Assembly (NCBI RefSeq): GCF_003711225.1
Contig: NZ_CP031030.1
Span: forward strand, 6,623,501 to 6,687,500
Direction of reading: 5' to 3'
Origin: Runella sp. SP2
Lineage (GTDB): Bacteria; Bacteroidota; Bacteroidia; Cytophagales; Spirosomataceae
Length of the DNA stretch: 64,000 bases
Below the pieces are notes generated by a model. That model was not told the origin of the DNA. It saw only the letters and a program-made list of their open reading frames with translations, and ran no database searches. Positions within the stretch are counted from its first letter, which is position 1. The number at the start of each line of letters is the position of its first letter. Positions 9,307-17,260 of the stretch are shown one piece after another. The translations under genes were made by a program, and so were the position numbers.

Positions 9307-9723
9307 ATGAAAAACGCATTGATGGTTGGGTTGTGGATGGTTTTCGCAACGACAACCAAAGAACTGAACGAGTCGGGCGAGCGAGGAACGTTGGTTTTGT
9401 ACCGAAGAAAAGACTACTTTTCCTCTGATTTTACCCTCAAAATCAATAACCAACAGGTGAGCCAAAAATTTAGCAACAATGAATATATCCGTTTGGACGT
9501 CCCTGCTGGAAGGTTAAAAATAGAAACCGAGGGAAGTTTTATCACCGAAAAACAAAGCATGGCGTTTAGCATCGCACCCAACGAGACGGTGTATCTCAAG
9601 GGTATTGTGGACTATGATTACCTGAGCAATGCCTTGTATTTTAAGCGCATAGATAGTGAGCCAGCGACCCGCGAAATCACCAAAACGAAACTCGACGAAA
9701 CTGCCCTCCGACGAATCGAATGA
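9307..9723 (+). CDS. Small exported DUF2846-like protein
   Basis: 138 residues with a short N-terminal hydrophobic stretch (ALMVGLWMVFA). The core resembles DUF2846 proteins: a beta strand with GTLVLYRRKDYFSSDF, then LDVPAGRLKIETEG and NETVYLKGIV. These are small envelope proteins of unknown function. The stop codon overlaps the start codon of the kinase gene (ATGA at 9720-9723), which indicates translational coupling. Family assignment is by pattern only. Confidence 0.65.
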   Translation: MKNALMVGLWMVFATTTKELNESGERGTLVLYRRKDYFSSDFTLKINNQQVSQKFSNNEYIRLDVPAGRLKIETEGSFITEKQSMAFSIAPNETVYLKGIVDYDYLSNALYFKRIDSEPATREITKTKLDETALRRIE

Positions 9724-10748
9724 AACGCCGCACACTGATACCTAGTCGATGGTTCTTCCTTGCCGTACTGTCCCTCGTTGGTGGGTACATTGGCTGGTTA
9801 TTGACCGAAAGTTTACAAGCACAATTCGGGGAAAATGGGCAAGGAAGAAGCGGGTTTTTTACCTTTCTGTTGAGTTATGTGCTTTTGGTAGGGATTGTGT
9901 TGGTATTAGCTTGGCTCAATTTTCGGGGGCCGTTTCGTTGGTGGCTGCTTACGGATAAAAAATGGACGTACTGGACGTGGCTGCTGCTGCTAACGTGGCT
10001 GACCTTTGAAGGATTGCAGTTTCGGAAAGGTTACGAGCAAGAATTTGTGGACGAAAACGTCCTCGTCACCTTGGTGTTTGTGGGAATAGTGATTGGATTT
10101 GGGTACGTGGCCGACGCGTTTCGGGTACGGCGGGAGCAGTTGGTGCTTCGTCAACAAAAAACTGAAGCCGAACTTCGGGCGTTGAAATCGCAAATCAATC
10201 CGCACTTTTTGTTCAATGCCCTCAACACAATTTACAACGAAGCCGATGCCGCCCACAACGAAACGGTGGCGGAGTTGGTGCAGCAATTGGCGGGTATCAT
10301 GCGCTTTACGCTTCAAGAAACCCAAAAAGATTTTACGACCGTCGAGCGTGAAATTGCATTTTTGGAAAAATACTTGGCGCTCCAGCAAGCACGCCTTCCC
10401 AAGCGCGAAGGGCTACGAATTGAAACCCAGTTGGACTACGACGGGCGGCCTGCCCGCATCGCTCCGTTGTTATTGATTCCCTTTGTTGAGAATGCGTTTC
10501 AGTACGGTATTAGTTTGCAACAAGAGAGTTTTATTGAGCTGAAACTAGAGGTGGAAGAAGGGGAGCTTGTGTTTCAGATTCGAAATAGTATTTCACCCCA
10601 AGCAGCGCAGAAACAAGGCCACGGAACGGGGATAAAGAATGTGAAGCAACGCCTAGAATTTATTTACCCAAGCCGTTACCAGTTGTCTGCGGAAGTAAAT
10701 GCGAGTGTGTTTGAGGTATTGTTACGGATACAACTGGAAGAAAAATAA
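9720..10748 (+). CDS. LytS-type sensor histidine kinase (His_kinase PF06580 family)
   Basis: 342 residues. Residues 12-130 hold about four membrane helices (RWFFLAVLSLVGGYIGWLL and others), and a short coiled segment (EQLVLRQQKTEAELRALK) leads into the phospho-acceptor box NPHFLFNALN with His162. The ATP-binding part includes PFVENAFQYG and GHGTGIKNVKQRL. Kinases of this family work with LytTR regulators. The likely partner is the gene at 12234, now 1.5 kb away behind three other genes. It is translationally coupled to the DUF2846-like gene upstream. Confidence 0.9.
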   Translation: MKRRTLIPSRWFFLAVLSLVGGYIGWLLTESLQAQFGENGQGRSGFFTFLLSYVLLVGIVLVLAWLNFRGPFRWWLLTDKKWTYWTWLLLLTWLTFEGLQFRKGYEQEFVDENVLVTLVFVGIVIGFGYVADAFRVRREQLVLRQQKTEAELRALKSQINPHFLFNALNTIYNEADAAHNETVAELVQQLAGIMRFTLQETQKDFTTVEREIAFLEKYLALQQARLPKREGLRIETQLDYDGRPARIAPLLLIPFVENAFQYGISLQQESFIELKLEVEEGELVFQIRNSISPQAAQKQGHGTGIKNVKQRLEFIYPSRYQLSAEVNASVFEVLLRIQLEEK

Positions 10749-10755
10749 AGCACTA

Positions 10756-10784
10756 AGCAGTTGGATAAAAAATCTCCAACTGCT
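10756..10784. terminator. Hairpin between convergent kinase and lipoprotein genes
   Basis: AGCAGTTGGA (10756-10765) pairs with TCCAACTGCT (10775-10784) around a nine-base A-rich loop. It lies between two convergent genes and can serve both. No long T-run is present. Confidence 0.5.
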
Positions 10785-10807
10785 CATTATAACTTGAAAA
10801 TGAAGTA

Positions 10808-11278
10808 CTATTTTTTAATTCTAATTCCAGAGAAAGCCAACACCGAAGTAGGAATACTATCGCGTTGAATCCCTGTGTAGCTCAGCTGATTATTTTTAGA
10901 AACATCAGGGCAGGTGATGGCATTTTGGGTATTTGAGCCAAGCTTATACGTGAGGGCTAAGTTATTGCCCGACTTGCTTGCAAAAAACATGGTAACGGCA
11001 TTGAGCTTTACAAAAACGCTGTCGCCGTATTTGTAGTTGACAGTCAGGTTAAAAGGCGAAGAGGTTAATGGTACAGTTTTTATTTTTTGATCCGAATCCA
11101 TGTAAGTGATTGAAGATGGCCGTTTGTCATCTAACGTGGAGTAGGTTAAATTGTAATTGAGGGTGTAAGTGCACGAGCTGTAGTCTTCGATAGGTGTCAC
11201 AGGAGTCTCTGATGATGATTGATTACAGCTGGCCACAATACAAGCCAGTAAACTCCAATAAAGAGAAGAGATTTTCAT
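10808..11278 (-). CDS. Small lipoprotein of unknown function
   Basis: 156 residues from the ATG at 11278, which puts a normal lipoprotein signal (MKISSLYWSLLACIVASC) at the N-terminus with the lipid-accepting Cys at VASC; the frame opens 12 codons earlier but that start is less likely. The mature part is Ser/Thr-rich and beta-stranded and has three further Cys. It points opposite to the kinase and regulator genes on each side, so it is part of the material that separates them. No family recognised. Confidence 0.7.
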   Translation of the reverse strand: MKISSLYWSLLACIVASCNQSSSETPVTPIEDYSSCTYTLNYNLTYSTLDDKRPSSITYMDSDQKIKTVPLTSSPFNLTVNYKYGDSVFVKLNAVTMFFASKSGNNLALTYKLGSNTQNAITCPDVSKNNQLSYTGIQRDSIPTSVLAFSGIRIKK

Positions 11279-11542
11279 AATAATGGTACTTGCGTTTTTG
11301 GTGTTAAGTGTCAAAATTAAAGTGCTCGTCTAGTTTGTCCAAATTGTAAAAGCAGCCTTAAAATAACTTTTGGGTAATGAATACGCCTTATCGCCTTTGA
11401 ATGAGAATCTTAGAAAAGAGTAAGTTGTTGGTAACTTTTCTTTAGTTTTTCGTCTTGAGGAAAGCAGGAGTACTGTGGCGGAGAATAAAATGAAGCAAAA
11501 AATGTTGTAAATTTGTTTAGGCTTAAAAACAGAACAAACATC

Positions 11543-11746
11543 ATGGAAACAAACAAAAAACCCCTTACTCCTGAAGAGCGCCAAGCCAATATCGACCGTT
11601 TTATCAAACGTTGGAAAGAAGAGCGAGCAAAGGCGGATGATGAGTTTGAAGCACGTGTCAAATCGCCTGAATATCAGGATATGTTAAAAGAGTTAAGGAA
11701 AAAAAATGCAGCAAGAGGAGTTATCATCCCCGAACCAAAAGTATGA
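11543..11746 (+). CDS. Very small charged protein overlapping the next gene
   Basis: 67 residues from METNKKPLTPEERQ. It is strongly charged and helical (RFIKRWKEERAKADDEFEARV) with no signal peptide. Its last 41 bases overlap the start of the next gene in another frame, so the two are surely translated together if both are real. The size and arrangement resemble an antitoxin or a small partner protein, but no antitoxin family is recognisable. Confidence 0.6.
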   Translation: METNKKPLTPEERQANIDRFIKRWKEERAKADDEFEARVKSPEYQDMLKELRKKNAARGVIIPEPKV

Positions 11747-12233
11747 TTTTCAGTTCCTGAATGGAGAAGAAAATACCTATTCTTTTCAAACACGAAATGA
11801 GTTTGTGTATGAAGTTCTTTTTCGACCAACCCCTTACCTTTTTGGGGAGAGTTCGTTGTATGCTGATTTAGTGTATGAATTGATTATTCGAGTGGCGCGT
11901 AATAATTCTGTCAAACCCAGCCCGCCTTTTGACCCACTTGTAGCTCCGACCATAGCCGAAATATTTACGGATTTTTATCTTAAAACTCCCCTTACCATCG
12001 CCATCTACATTTGCGATTCCTCAGATAACCGTCAGCATATGCGCCAAGCAAAGTTTAATCGTTGGTTTGAGTATTTTGATAAAGATGACTTTACAAAATT
12101 GGATGATGTGATTCGAGATTCGGAAGGTAACAGGTATCCTGTTTCGTTGATAGTAAAATACAATAATCCACACCGTAAAGCAATTTTTTTGGCATTTTTG
12201 GAATTGATAGAAGGTTACAATCACGAAAAATAA
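11706..12233 (+). CDS. Unknown cytosolic protein, possibly DUF6169-like
   Basis: 175 residues. The frame begins inside the preceding small gene and its TAA directly abuts the ATG of the LytTR regulator. The product reads as a soluble alpha/beta protein (KYDFQFLNGEENTYSFQT, FLAFLELIEGYNHEK). It recalls the DUF6169 proteins of Bacteroidota, but I cannot confirm that without a profile search. Together with the 67-residue gene it may form a two-protein module. Confidence 0.6.
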   Translation: MQQEELSSPNQKYDFQFLNGEENTYSFQTRNEFVYEVLFRPTPYLFGESSLYADLVYELIIRVARNNSVKPSPPFDPLVAPTIAEIFTDFYLKTPLTIAIYICDSSDNRQHMRQAKFNRWFEYFDKDDFTKLDDVIRDSEGNRYPVSLIVKYNNPHRKAIFLAFLELIEGYNHEK

Positions 12234-12911
12234 ATGATTGCTATAGCGCTTGACGACGAACCTGCGGCTTTGCAAATCTTGCAGCGACACGCGGAGAAAG
12301 TCCCTTTTGTGGAATTAAAACACGCTTTTGAAAGCGCAGCCGAGGCGTTGCGGTACCTGCACCAACATCCTGTCGATTTGCTCTTTTTGGACGTACAAAT
12401 GCCCGATATGTTGGGTACTGATTTTGCACGACTTCTCAAAAACACGACTACAAAAATCATTTTTGTGACTGCCCACGCCGATTATGCCGTTGAAGGGTTT
12501 GAATTACAAGCGCTTGATTACCTGCTCAAACCCGTAGAATTTGGCCGTTTTCTCCAAGCTTGCAACCGCGCTTTGGGGCAGCAAGCCAAGCAGACGGGCG
12601 AGGCATCGAGTTTGTTTGTGAAAGACGGCTACGATTGGGTGCGGGTCAACGTGGACGAAATTTTATACATTCAATCTGACACCAACCTGCTCTTTATCCA
12701 CGAGCGCACCCGCAAAGTCACGACCCGCATGACCCTTGGTGAAATGATGGCACAATTGCCTACCGAGAAGTTTTTGCGCATCCACAAATCGTACATTGTT
12801 GCTTTGAAAGCCATTCAAAAACTAGAACGCCACCAAGTAACGGTTGGGAGTGTAGCGATTCCGTTGGCAGGAACCTACAAAACCGAATTAGAAGAACGGC
12901 TATTGAGGTGA
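12234..12911 (+). CDS. LytTR-family response regulator
   Basis: 225 residues. The receiver domain (1-115) has the acidic pair in LDDEPAA, phospho-acceptor Asp53 in LFLDVQMPD, Thr in FVTAHAD and Lys in LLKPVE. Residues 125-225 form a LytTR DNA-binding domain (DEILYIQSDTNLLFIH, FLRIHKSYIV). The natural partner is the LytS-type kinase at 9720-10748. The start codon follows the preceding TAA without a gap. Confidence 0.92.
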   Translation: MIAIALDDEPAALQILQRHAEKVPFVELKHAFESAAEALRYLHQHPVDLLFLDVQMPDMLGTDFARLLKNTTTKIIFVTAHADYAVEGFELQALDYLLKPVEFGRFLQACNRALGQQAKQTGEASSLFVKDGYDWVRVNVDEILYIQSDTNLLFIHERTRKVTTRMTLGEMMAQLPTEKFLRIHKSYIVALKAIQKLERHQVTVGSVAIPLAGTYKTELEERLLR

Positions 12912-12913
12912 GG

Positions 12914-13240
12914 TTATTTGTTGATTACTAAAATGCCTTTTGGCAGGGCATCAGTAATTAGTAACTCTTTGATTTGGGGCAAAAAAGCCATTAATGACTC
13001 ATAAGAATTATCTTTCGTGTCTGCTACAATGACGGTGATTGGATATTTGTCAAAGTTTTGTTGATACGCAAGGTTTTTATCGACAGTAAGTAAAATATCA
13101 ATACCTTCGATTAGCATCAAAGCTAATAGCTGTCCATTTTTCTTTCCATTCCAGCCTCTTTCTGAAACAGTTGTTACGTCAAATGAAGAAAGGCGGTACT
13201 TTAATTTCTTTGGAATATTTTCGTCAAGCAGCACTTTCAT
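12914..13240 (-). CDS. DUF5615 PIN-like toxin of a toxin-antitoxin pair
   Basis: 108 residues. The N-terminus MKVLLDENIPKKL has the LLDEN acidic motif of the Mut7-C/DUF5615 PIN-like nucleases, followed by TVSERGW and DILLTVDKN with further acidic residues expected to bind metal. Known members are RNase-like toxins paired with DUF433 antitoxins. It overlaps the upstream DUF433 gene by 17 bases, which supports co-translation. It ends 2 bases from the convergent LytTR gene. Confidence 0.85.
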   Translation of the reverse strand: MKVLLDENIPKKLKYRLSSFDVTTVSERGWNGKKNGQLLALMLIEGIDILLTVDKNLAYQQNFDKYPITVIVADTKDNSYESLMAFLPQIKELLITDALPKGILVINK

Positions 13241-13466
13241 AAAAATGGCGTAGCATTTGTTCTGAAGAGAATGTTTGTTGCACTATTTCAAGTAAAGCCA
13301 CAGCATATTCATGCTTGACGGAGGGGAAATCTTCAAGGAATTCTTCCAACGACACCCCCTTTTCTAAATGCACAAATAAGGACCAGACGGGCACACGGGA
13401 GCCTGCAAAAACGGGGGCTCCGCCTAAAATTTCAGGGTCTATGGTGATGATTTCGCTGATTTTCAT
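13224..13466 (-). CDS. DUF433 (VapB45-like) antitoxin
   Basis: 80 residues from MKISEIITIDPEILGG at 13466; an upstream in-frame codon gives a poor 12-residue extension. The segment GGAPVFAGSRVPVWSLF is the DUF433 signature, followed by a helical part with LEEFLEDFP. In this family the protein binds DNA and neutralises the PIN-like partner. It is the first gene of the pair, as usual for antitoxins, and is probably autoregulated. Confidence 0.87.
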   Translation of the reverse strand: MKISEIITIDPEILGGAPVFAGSRVPVWSLFVHLEKGVSLEEFLEDFPSVKHEYAVALLEIVQQTFSSEQMLRHFYESAA

Positions 13467-13517
13467 AGTCTTTGGATGAGAGAATTGATGCAATTTACAC
13501 AAAGCTCATGAAAAAAG

Positions 13518-14825
13518 TTACTGTTTCAACGCCTTCTGATAGGTTGCTAGGCAGCGCTCGCGGGCGGCAGCGTGGTCCACAATTGGTTTGGGATAGTCAA
13601 AGCTGTTTATTTCAGGAACCCATTGTTTGATGTAAACCAGTTGCGGGTCGAACTTTTGCGTTTGAGACGTAGGATTAAAGATTCTGAAATAAGGCGCGGC
13701 ATCCGTTCCTGATCCCGAAGCCCATTGCCAGCCGCCGTTGTTGGCCGATAAATCAAAGTCCAGCAGTTTTTGGGCAAAATACGCTTCTCCCCAACGCCAG
13801 TCGATGAGCAAATGTTTGGTCAAAAAACTAGCTACCACCATCCTGACGCGGTTGTGCATGAAGCCCGTCGCGTTGAGTTCGCGCATTCCTGCATCCACAA
13901 TCGGGTAACCTGTACGGCCTTCGCACCATTTTTTAAATTGGGCTTCGTCGTTGCGCCATTCGATGCGGTCATAATCTGCCCGAAACGCTTTGCCTTCGCC
14001 CACGTGTGGGAAGTGCCAAAGAATCTGCATGTAGAAATCCCGCCAAATAAGTTCGTTCAGAAATGTTTCGCTGAGGTCTTTGGTGTGACGCGCAAGCTCC
14101 CGAATCGAAATTGTTCCAAAGCGCAAATGCACGCTTAACCGAGACGTACCCTGAATCGAAGGAGTATCACGCCGTTCTTTGTAGTTTTTTACTAACTCAT
14201 CCCGCACTGTTTTTTGGGGGAAAGGTTGTCCTACGGCCTCAAAACCAATCTCGGCTAAACTAGGAAGTGGGAGTGGAGAAGTCTTATAAAAATGTTGAAA
14301 GTAAGCTTCTGTCGGATAGGGTTTTAGGTAAAACGAATTTAGCTTTTCTTTCCATTTGCGGCTGTAAGGAGTAAACACCGTGTAGGGCGTTCCTGCACCG
14401 CTCAGTACTTCGCTTTTTTCAAAAATACACTGGTCTTTATACGTATAAAAAGCAATTCCGCGCGCATTGAGCCACTCACCAATGGCTTTATCGCGGCGAA
14501 TGGCGGCGGGTTCATAATCGTGGTTGGTGTAAACTTCGGCGACGTCGTAATGTTGGGTGAGTTCTTCCCAGCAGGCAGCCGCTGAGCCGTGTTTGACCAC
14601 CAACGTACTGCCCATTTGCGTCAATTGAGCCTGTAATTCTTGCAAGGCTTGGTGAATAAACTCTACTCGTCTGTCACGCTTGTCATCAAGTTTGTCTAGG
14701 ATTTCGGTATCAAAAAGGAAAACAGGAAGCACAGGATTGCCCGATTTGAGGGCGTGATACAAAGCAGCATTGTCGTGCAAGCGCAAATCGCGACGAAACC
14801 AAAAAATCGTAATTGGTTGACTCAT
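13518..14825 (-). CDS. phrB: Deoxyribodipyrimidine photolyase
   Basis: 435 residues from MSQPITIFWFRRDLRLHDN. Residues 1-130 form the alpha/beta antenna domain (WFRRDLRLHDNAAL, VLPVFLFDTEIL). Residues 200-435 form the FAD-binding domain: TSRLSVHLRFGTIS, ELIWRDFYMQILW, TGYPIVDAGMREL, MHNRVRMVVASFL and DFDLSANNGGWQW. This is the class I CPD photolyase/cryptochrome pattern; the enzyme repairs UV-induced pyrimidine dimers using light. A terminator-like hairpin sits immediately before the start codon. Confidence 0.95.
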   Translation of the reverse strand: MSQPITIFWFRRDLRLHDNAALYHALKSGNPVLPVFLFDTEILDKLDDKRDRRVEFIHQALQELQAQLTQMGSTLVVKHGSAAACWEELTQHYDVAEVYTNHDYEPAAIRRDKAIGEWLNARGIAFYTYKDQCIFEKSEVLSGAGTPYTVFTPYSRKWKEKLNSFYLKPYPTEAYFQHFYKTSPLPLPSLAEIGFEAVGQPFPQKTVRDELVKNYKERRDTPSIQGTSRLSVHLRFGTISIRELARHTKDLSETFLNELIWRDFYMQILWHFPHVGEGKAFRADYDRIEWRNDEAQFKKWCEGRTGYPIVDAGMRELNATGFMHNRVRMVVASFLTKHLLIDWRWGEAYFAQKLLDFDLSANNGGWQWASGSGTDAAPYFRIFNPTSQTQKFDPQLVYIKQWVPEINSFDYPKPIVDHAAARERCLATYQKALKQ

Positions 14826-14862
14826 AAAAAAAGCGTAGTGTTTTGAGAACAACTACGCTTTT
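14826..14862 (-). terminator. Intrinsic terminator or attenuator directly before the photolyase start
   Basis: On the minus strand AAAAGCGTAGT (from 14862) pairs with ACTACGCTTTT (to 14829) around a 12-base loop and is followed by a run of seven T that ends at the photolyase ATG. It can stop transcripts from the upstream deacetylase gene, and it would also occupy the leader of any longer photolyase mRNA. Confidence 0.75.
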
Positions 14863-14895
14863 GGAAAGAATGTTTTTGTAAAAATAAAGTCGGTA

Positions 14896-15891
14896 TTACT
14901 TCACTTTCTTGCGACGTTCGTACATTTCCCGCCAAGTGGTGAGGACAATGCCTTCTTTGTCCAAAAAAGTTTTCAATTCGGGGTCGAGCATAGCCCAGAA
15001 ATCTCCGTAACGCGTAGGCCAAGAATCAGTGATTTCTTTGAAATTATCGCTCGGCGCGGCGCAGTGCATGATCACCATGGTGATGCCAGGTTTCGCTTCT
15101 TTGAGGAGTTCGATGTACTTCTGGGTTTTCATTTTGCGCAAATTTTCCTCCGTGTTGGGAGTGCCTGCGGGAAGTTTCCAGCCGTAGGTATCGGCAAATA
15201 AATCATCTAGCACGGGCAAACCCGCGTTCCACAACATTTTTCCCACTTGCTGAAATTGCTGAATTTCTTGCGCGGGGCTGCTGCGTTCTTTCGCAATGAG
15301 GGTGGCATGACCGCCTGGCAGCATAACGGGGATTTTTTCTTGAATGCCTACTTTTACGTAGCGTTCGGTAAAAGCAGGTGAACCAAACAATGTTCCCATG
15401 TGCGAGTCGATATGCGAAGGTTCGACGCCAAAACTCCGAAAACGCGCAATTTGTGCCCGAATTTCGGTTTCTACTTCATCGGCGGAGGCGTGCTTTACTA
15501 CATCTCCGACGTTCGACCACATTGCGCCTTCTTTATCAAGCAACCCTGGTACTTTATCTCGTCCCGAAATCGGAAACCAACGGTAGCCTTTCCACTCCGA
15601 GGTCAGCGTGAGGTGAACGCCCGCGTCGGTGTTGGGGTACTTTTGAAGGTATTTCATGTACGCGGGTACCCATCCACAAGGCATCATAACACTTGTTGAA
15701 TTGGCCACTCCTTTTTCCATCGCAATGATGGTGCCTTGGTTGGCTTCGTACGACATCCCCGCGTCGTCGATGTGGAATAAAATGATTTTTTTGCCTTTGG
15801 GATAGCCCAATTTCTCGGCATACGTTTCTTGAGCTTGGCTAGGGCTGTAGAGGAAAGAAATAAGTGCAGCAACAAAAAAAAGCTGTTTCAT
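14896..15891 (-). CDS. Exported ChbG/YdjC-type carbohydrate deacetylase-like protein
   Basis: 331 residues from the ATG at 15891, with a signal peptide ending at PSQAQ. The YdjC fold is recognised by FHIDDAGMSYEANQGT with the metal-binding Asp pair, then GVHLTLTSEW and PSHIDSHMGTL, whose His residues complete a metal site. C-terminal VIMHCAAPSDNF fits the family end. Members remove acetyl groups from chitooligosaccharides or related sugars; substrate not known here. Export places it in the periplasm. Confidence 0.87.
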   Translation of the reverse strand: MKQLFFVAALISFLYSPSQAQETYAEKLGYPKGKKIILFHIDDAGMSYEANQGTIIAMEKGVANSTSVMMPCGWVPAYMKYLQKYPNTDAGVHLTLTSEWKGYRWFPISGRDKVPGLLDKEGAMWSNVGDVVKHASADEVETEIRAQIARFRSFGVEPSHIDSHMGTLFGSPAFTERYVKVGIQEKIPVMLPGGHATLIAKERSSPAQEIQQFQQVGKMLWNAGLPVLDDLFADTYGWKLPAGTPNTEENLRKMKTQKYIELLKEAKPGITMVIMHCAAPSDNFKEITDSWPTRYGDFWAMLDPELKTFLDKEGIVLTTWREMYERRKKVK

Positions 15892-15991
15892 GGACAAGCA
15901 ACGGTTATATTTGTTTGTATAAAGCCTTGCAAGGGTAAACCATACCCAATCAAGTCTCGAAGGGAAGTCCTTCTACTTACTTAGCATTCAG

Positions 15992-17152
15992 ATGAAAAGA
16001 CTATTACGAAAGTCGCTTTTTGGCTTAGGAGGCCTGTTGTTGGCAGGCACGGCGCTTACGTATGCGCCGCCTTTGGTGCATATTCGCAACTATGTGGAGC
16101 GGGGCGCAGTCGATATTTTGGACTATAAAAAACATCCCGTTCGGCAGGTGTTGGCGTCGGCTCGACCCGAACCTTGGCCTTTGGATTCTACGCTTAACAA
16201 AGCCAAGATTTCTCAAAACTTGATAGATACCCTCGAAAAGTACGAAACCACGGCTTTTTTGGTTTTTAAAGACGGCAAACTCAAGTATGAGCACTACTGG
16301 GAAGGCTACGATACCAAAACGCTGAGTCAGTCGTTTTCGGCGGCCAAAAGTGTGATTTCGATGCTTGTGGGAATTGCCCTCAACGAAAATAAAATCAAAA
16401 GCTTAGACGAGCCGATTTCGCACTACATCGGGTCTTTTTCGGAGGGAGAAAAAAAGAAAATTACGGTTCGGCACTGCCTCACGATGAGTTCGGGCTTGAA
16501 TTGGCACGAAAAAGACCGTGGGGTATTTAGCAACAACGCCTACGGATATTACGGCGAAGACATTGCCAAAGTTATCGACAACCTCACGGTTGAAAAGTCC
16601 GTCGGGAAAGAATTTGAATACCGCAGTGGCGATACCCAAATCTTGGGTTTGGTGTTGGAAAAAGCCTATAATAAGAAAATCTCAGACTTGGTTTCCGAAA
16701 AAATCTTTCAGCGGATTGGTTCTGAAACGGACGCCGTTTGGATGCTGGATAAACCCAAAGGCCGCGAAAAATCGTTTTGCTGTTTTGCTCCCACCGCTCG
16801 CGATTATGCCCGTTTTGGACACCTGATGCTTTGGAAAGGAGCGTGGGGCCAGCAGCGGATTGTTTCCGAAAAGTACATGAATCAAGCACTTAGTCCTGCA
16901 ACTAACCTCCTTGATCCCAAGAGCAATGCACCCTTGCAAGTATATGGTTTCCAGTTTTGGATACAACCGTATAAGAACCTACAAACGGTCAGCATGAGAG
17001 GCTTGTTAGGACAATTGGTTTGGGCGATTCCTTCGGAGAATGCAGTGGTGGTACGTTTGGGTCACAAAGAGTCGCCAGAGAAAGTAGGACCGTATTTTCG
17101 TCAAGATTCGGAAGCCTATTTAGCGGCGGCGTTGGAGGTACTTGGGCAGTAA
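15992..17152 (+). CDS. Beta-lactamase-family (class C type) serine hydrolase
   Basis: 386 residues with an N-terminal membrane anchor or uncleaved signal (FGLGGLLLAGTALTYAPPL). The catalytic S-x-x-K motif is SAAK with Ser116 and Lys119, and YRSGDTQ around residue 210 corresponds to the YxN/YxS element. The C-terminal part MRGLLGQLVWAIPSENAVVV resembles the family end, with GLLGQ in place of the usual HxG/KTG triad. Family members include penicillin-binding-like peptidases, esterases and 6-aminohexanoate-dimer hydrolase relatives, so a true beta-lactamase is unlikely. Confidence 0.87.
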   Translation: MKRLLRKSLFGLGGLLLAGTALTYAPPLVHIRNYVERGAVDILDYKKHPVRQVLASARPEPWPLDSTLNKAKISQNLIDTLEKYETTAFLVFKDGKLKYEHYWEGYDTKTLSQSFSAAKSVISMLVGIALNENKIKSLDEPISHYIGSFSEGEKKKITVRHCLTMSSGLNWHEKDRGVFSNNAYGYYGEDIAKVIDNLTVEKSVGKEFEYRSGDTQILGLVLEKAYNKKISDLVSEKIFQRIGSETDAVWMLDKPKGREKSFCCFAPTARDYARFGHLMLWKGAWGQQRIVSEKYMNQALSPATNLLDPKSNAPLQVYGFQFWIQPYKNLQTVSMRGLLGQLVWAIPSENAVVVRLGHKESPEKVGPYFRQDSEAYLAAALEVLGQ

Positions 17153-17260
17153 GAAGGGTAGCGACTGCCATTTATCCTATCAAATCACCAAACATCCACA
17201 AGTTAGTTGAATAATCACGGATAAAGACTGTAATTTTCGGTATAATCTTCTACCTAAATT

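Noticed and set aside
15992-17152. Beta-lactamase antibiotic resistance gene
   Set aside because: Only the general serine hydrolase fold is shown; the KTG triad and YxN are not canonical, so resistance cannot be claimed.
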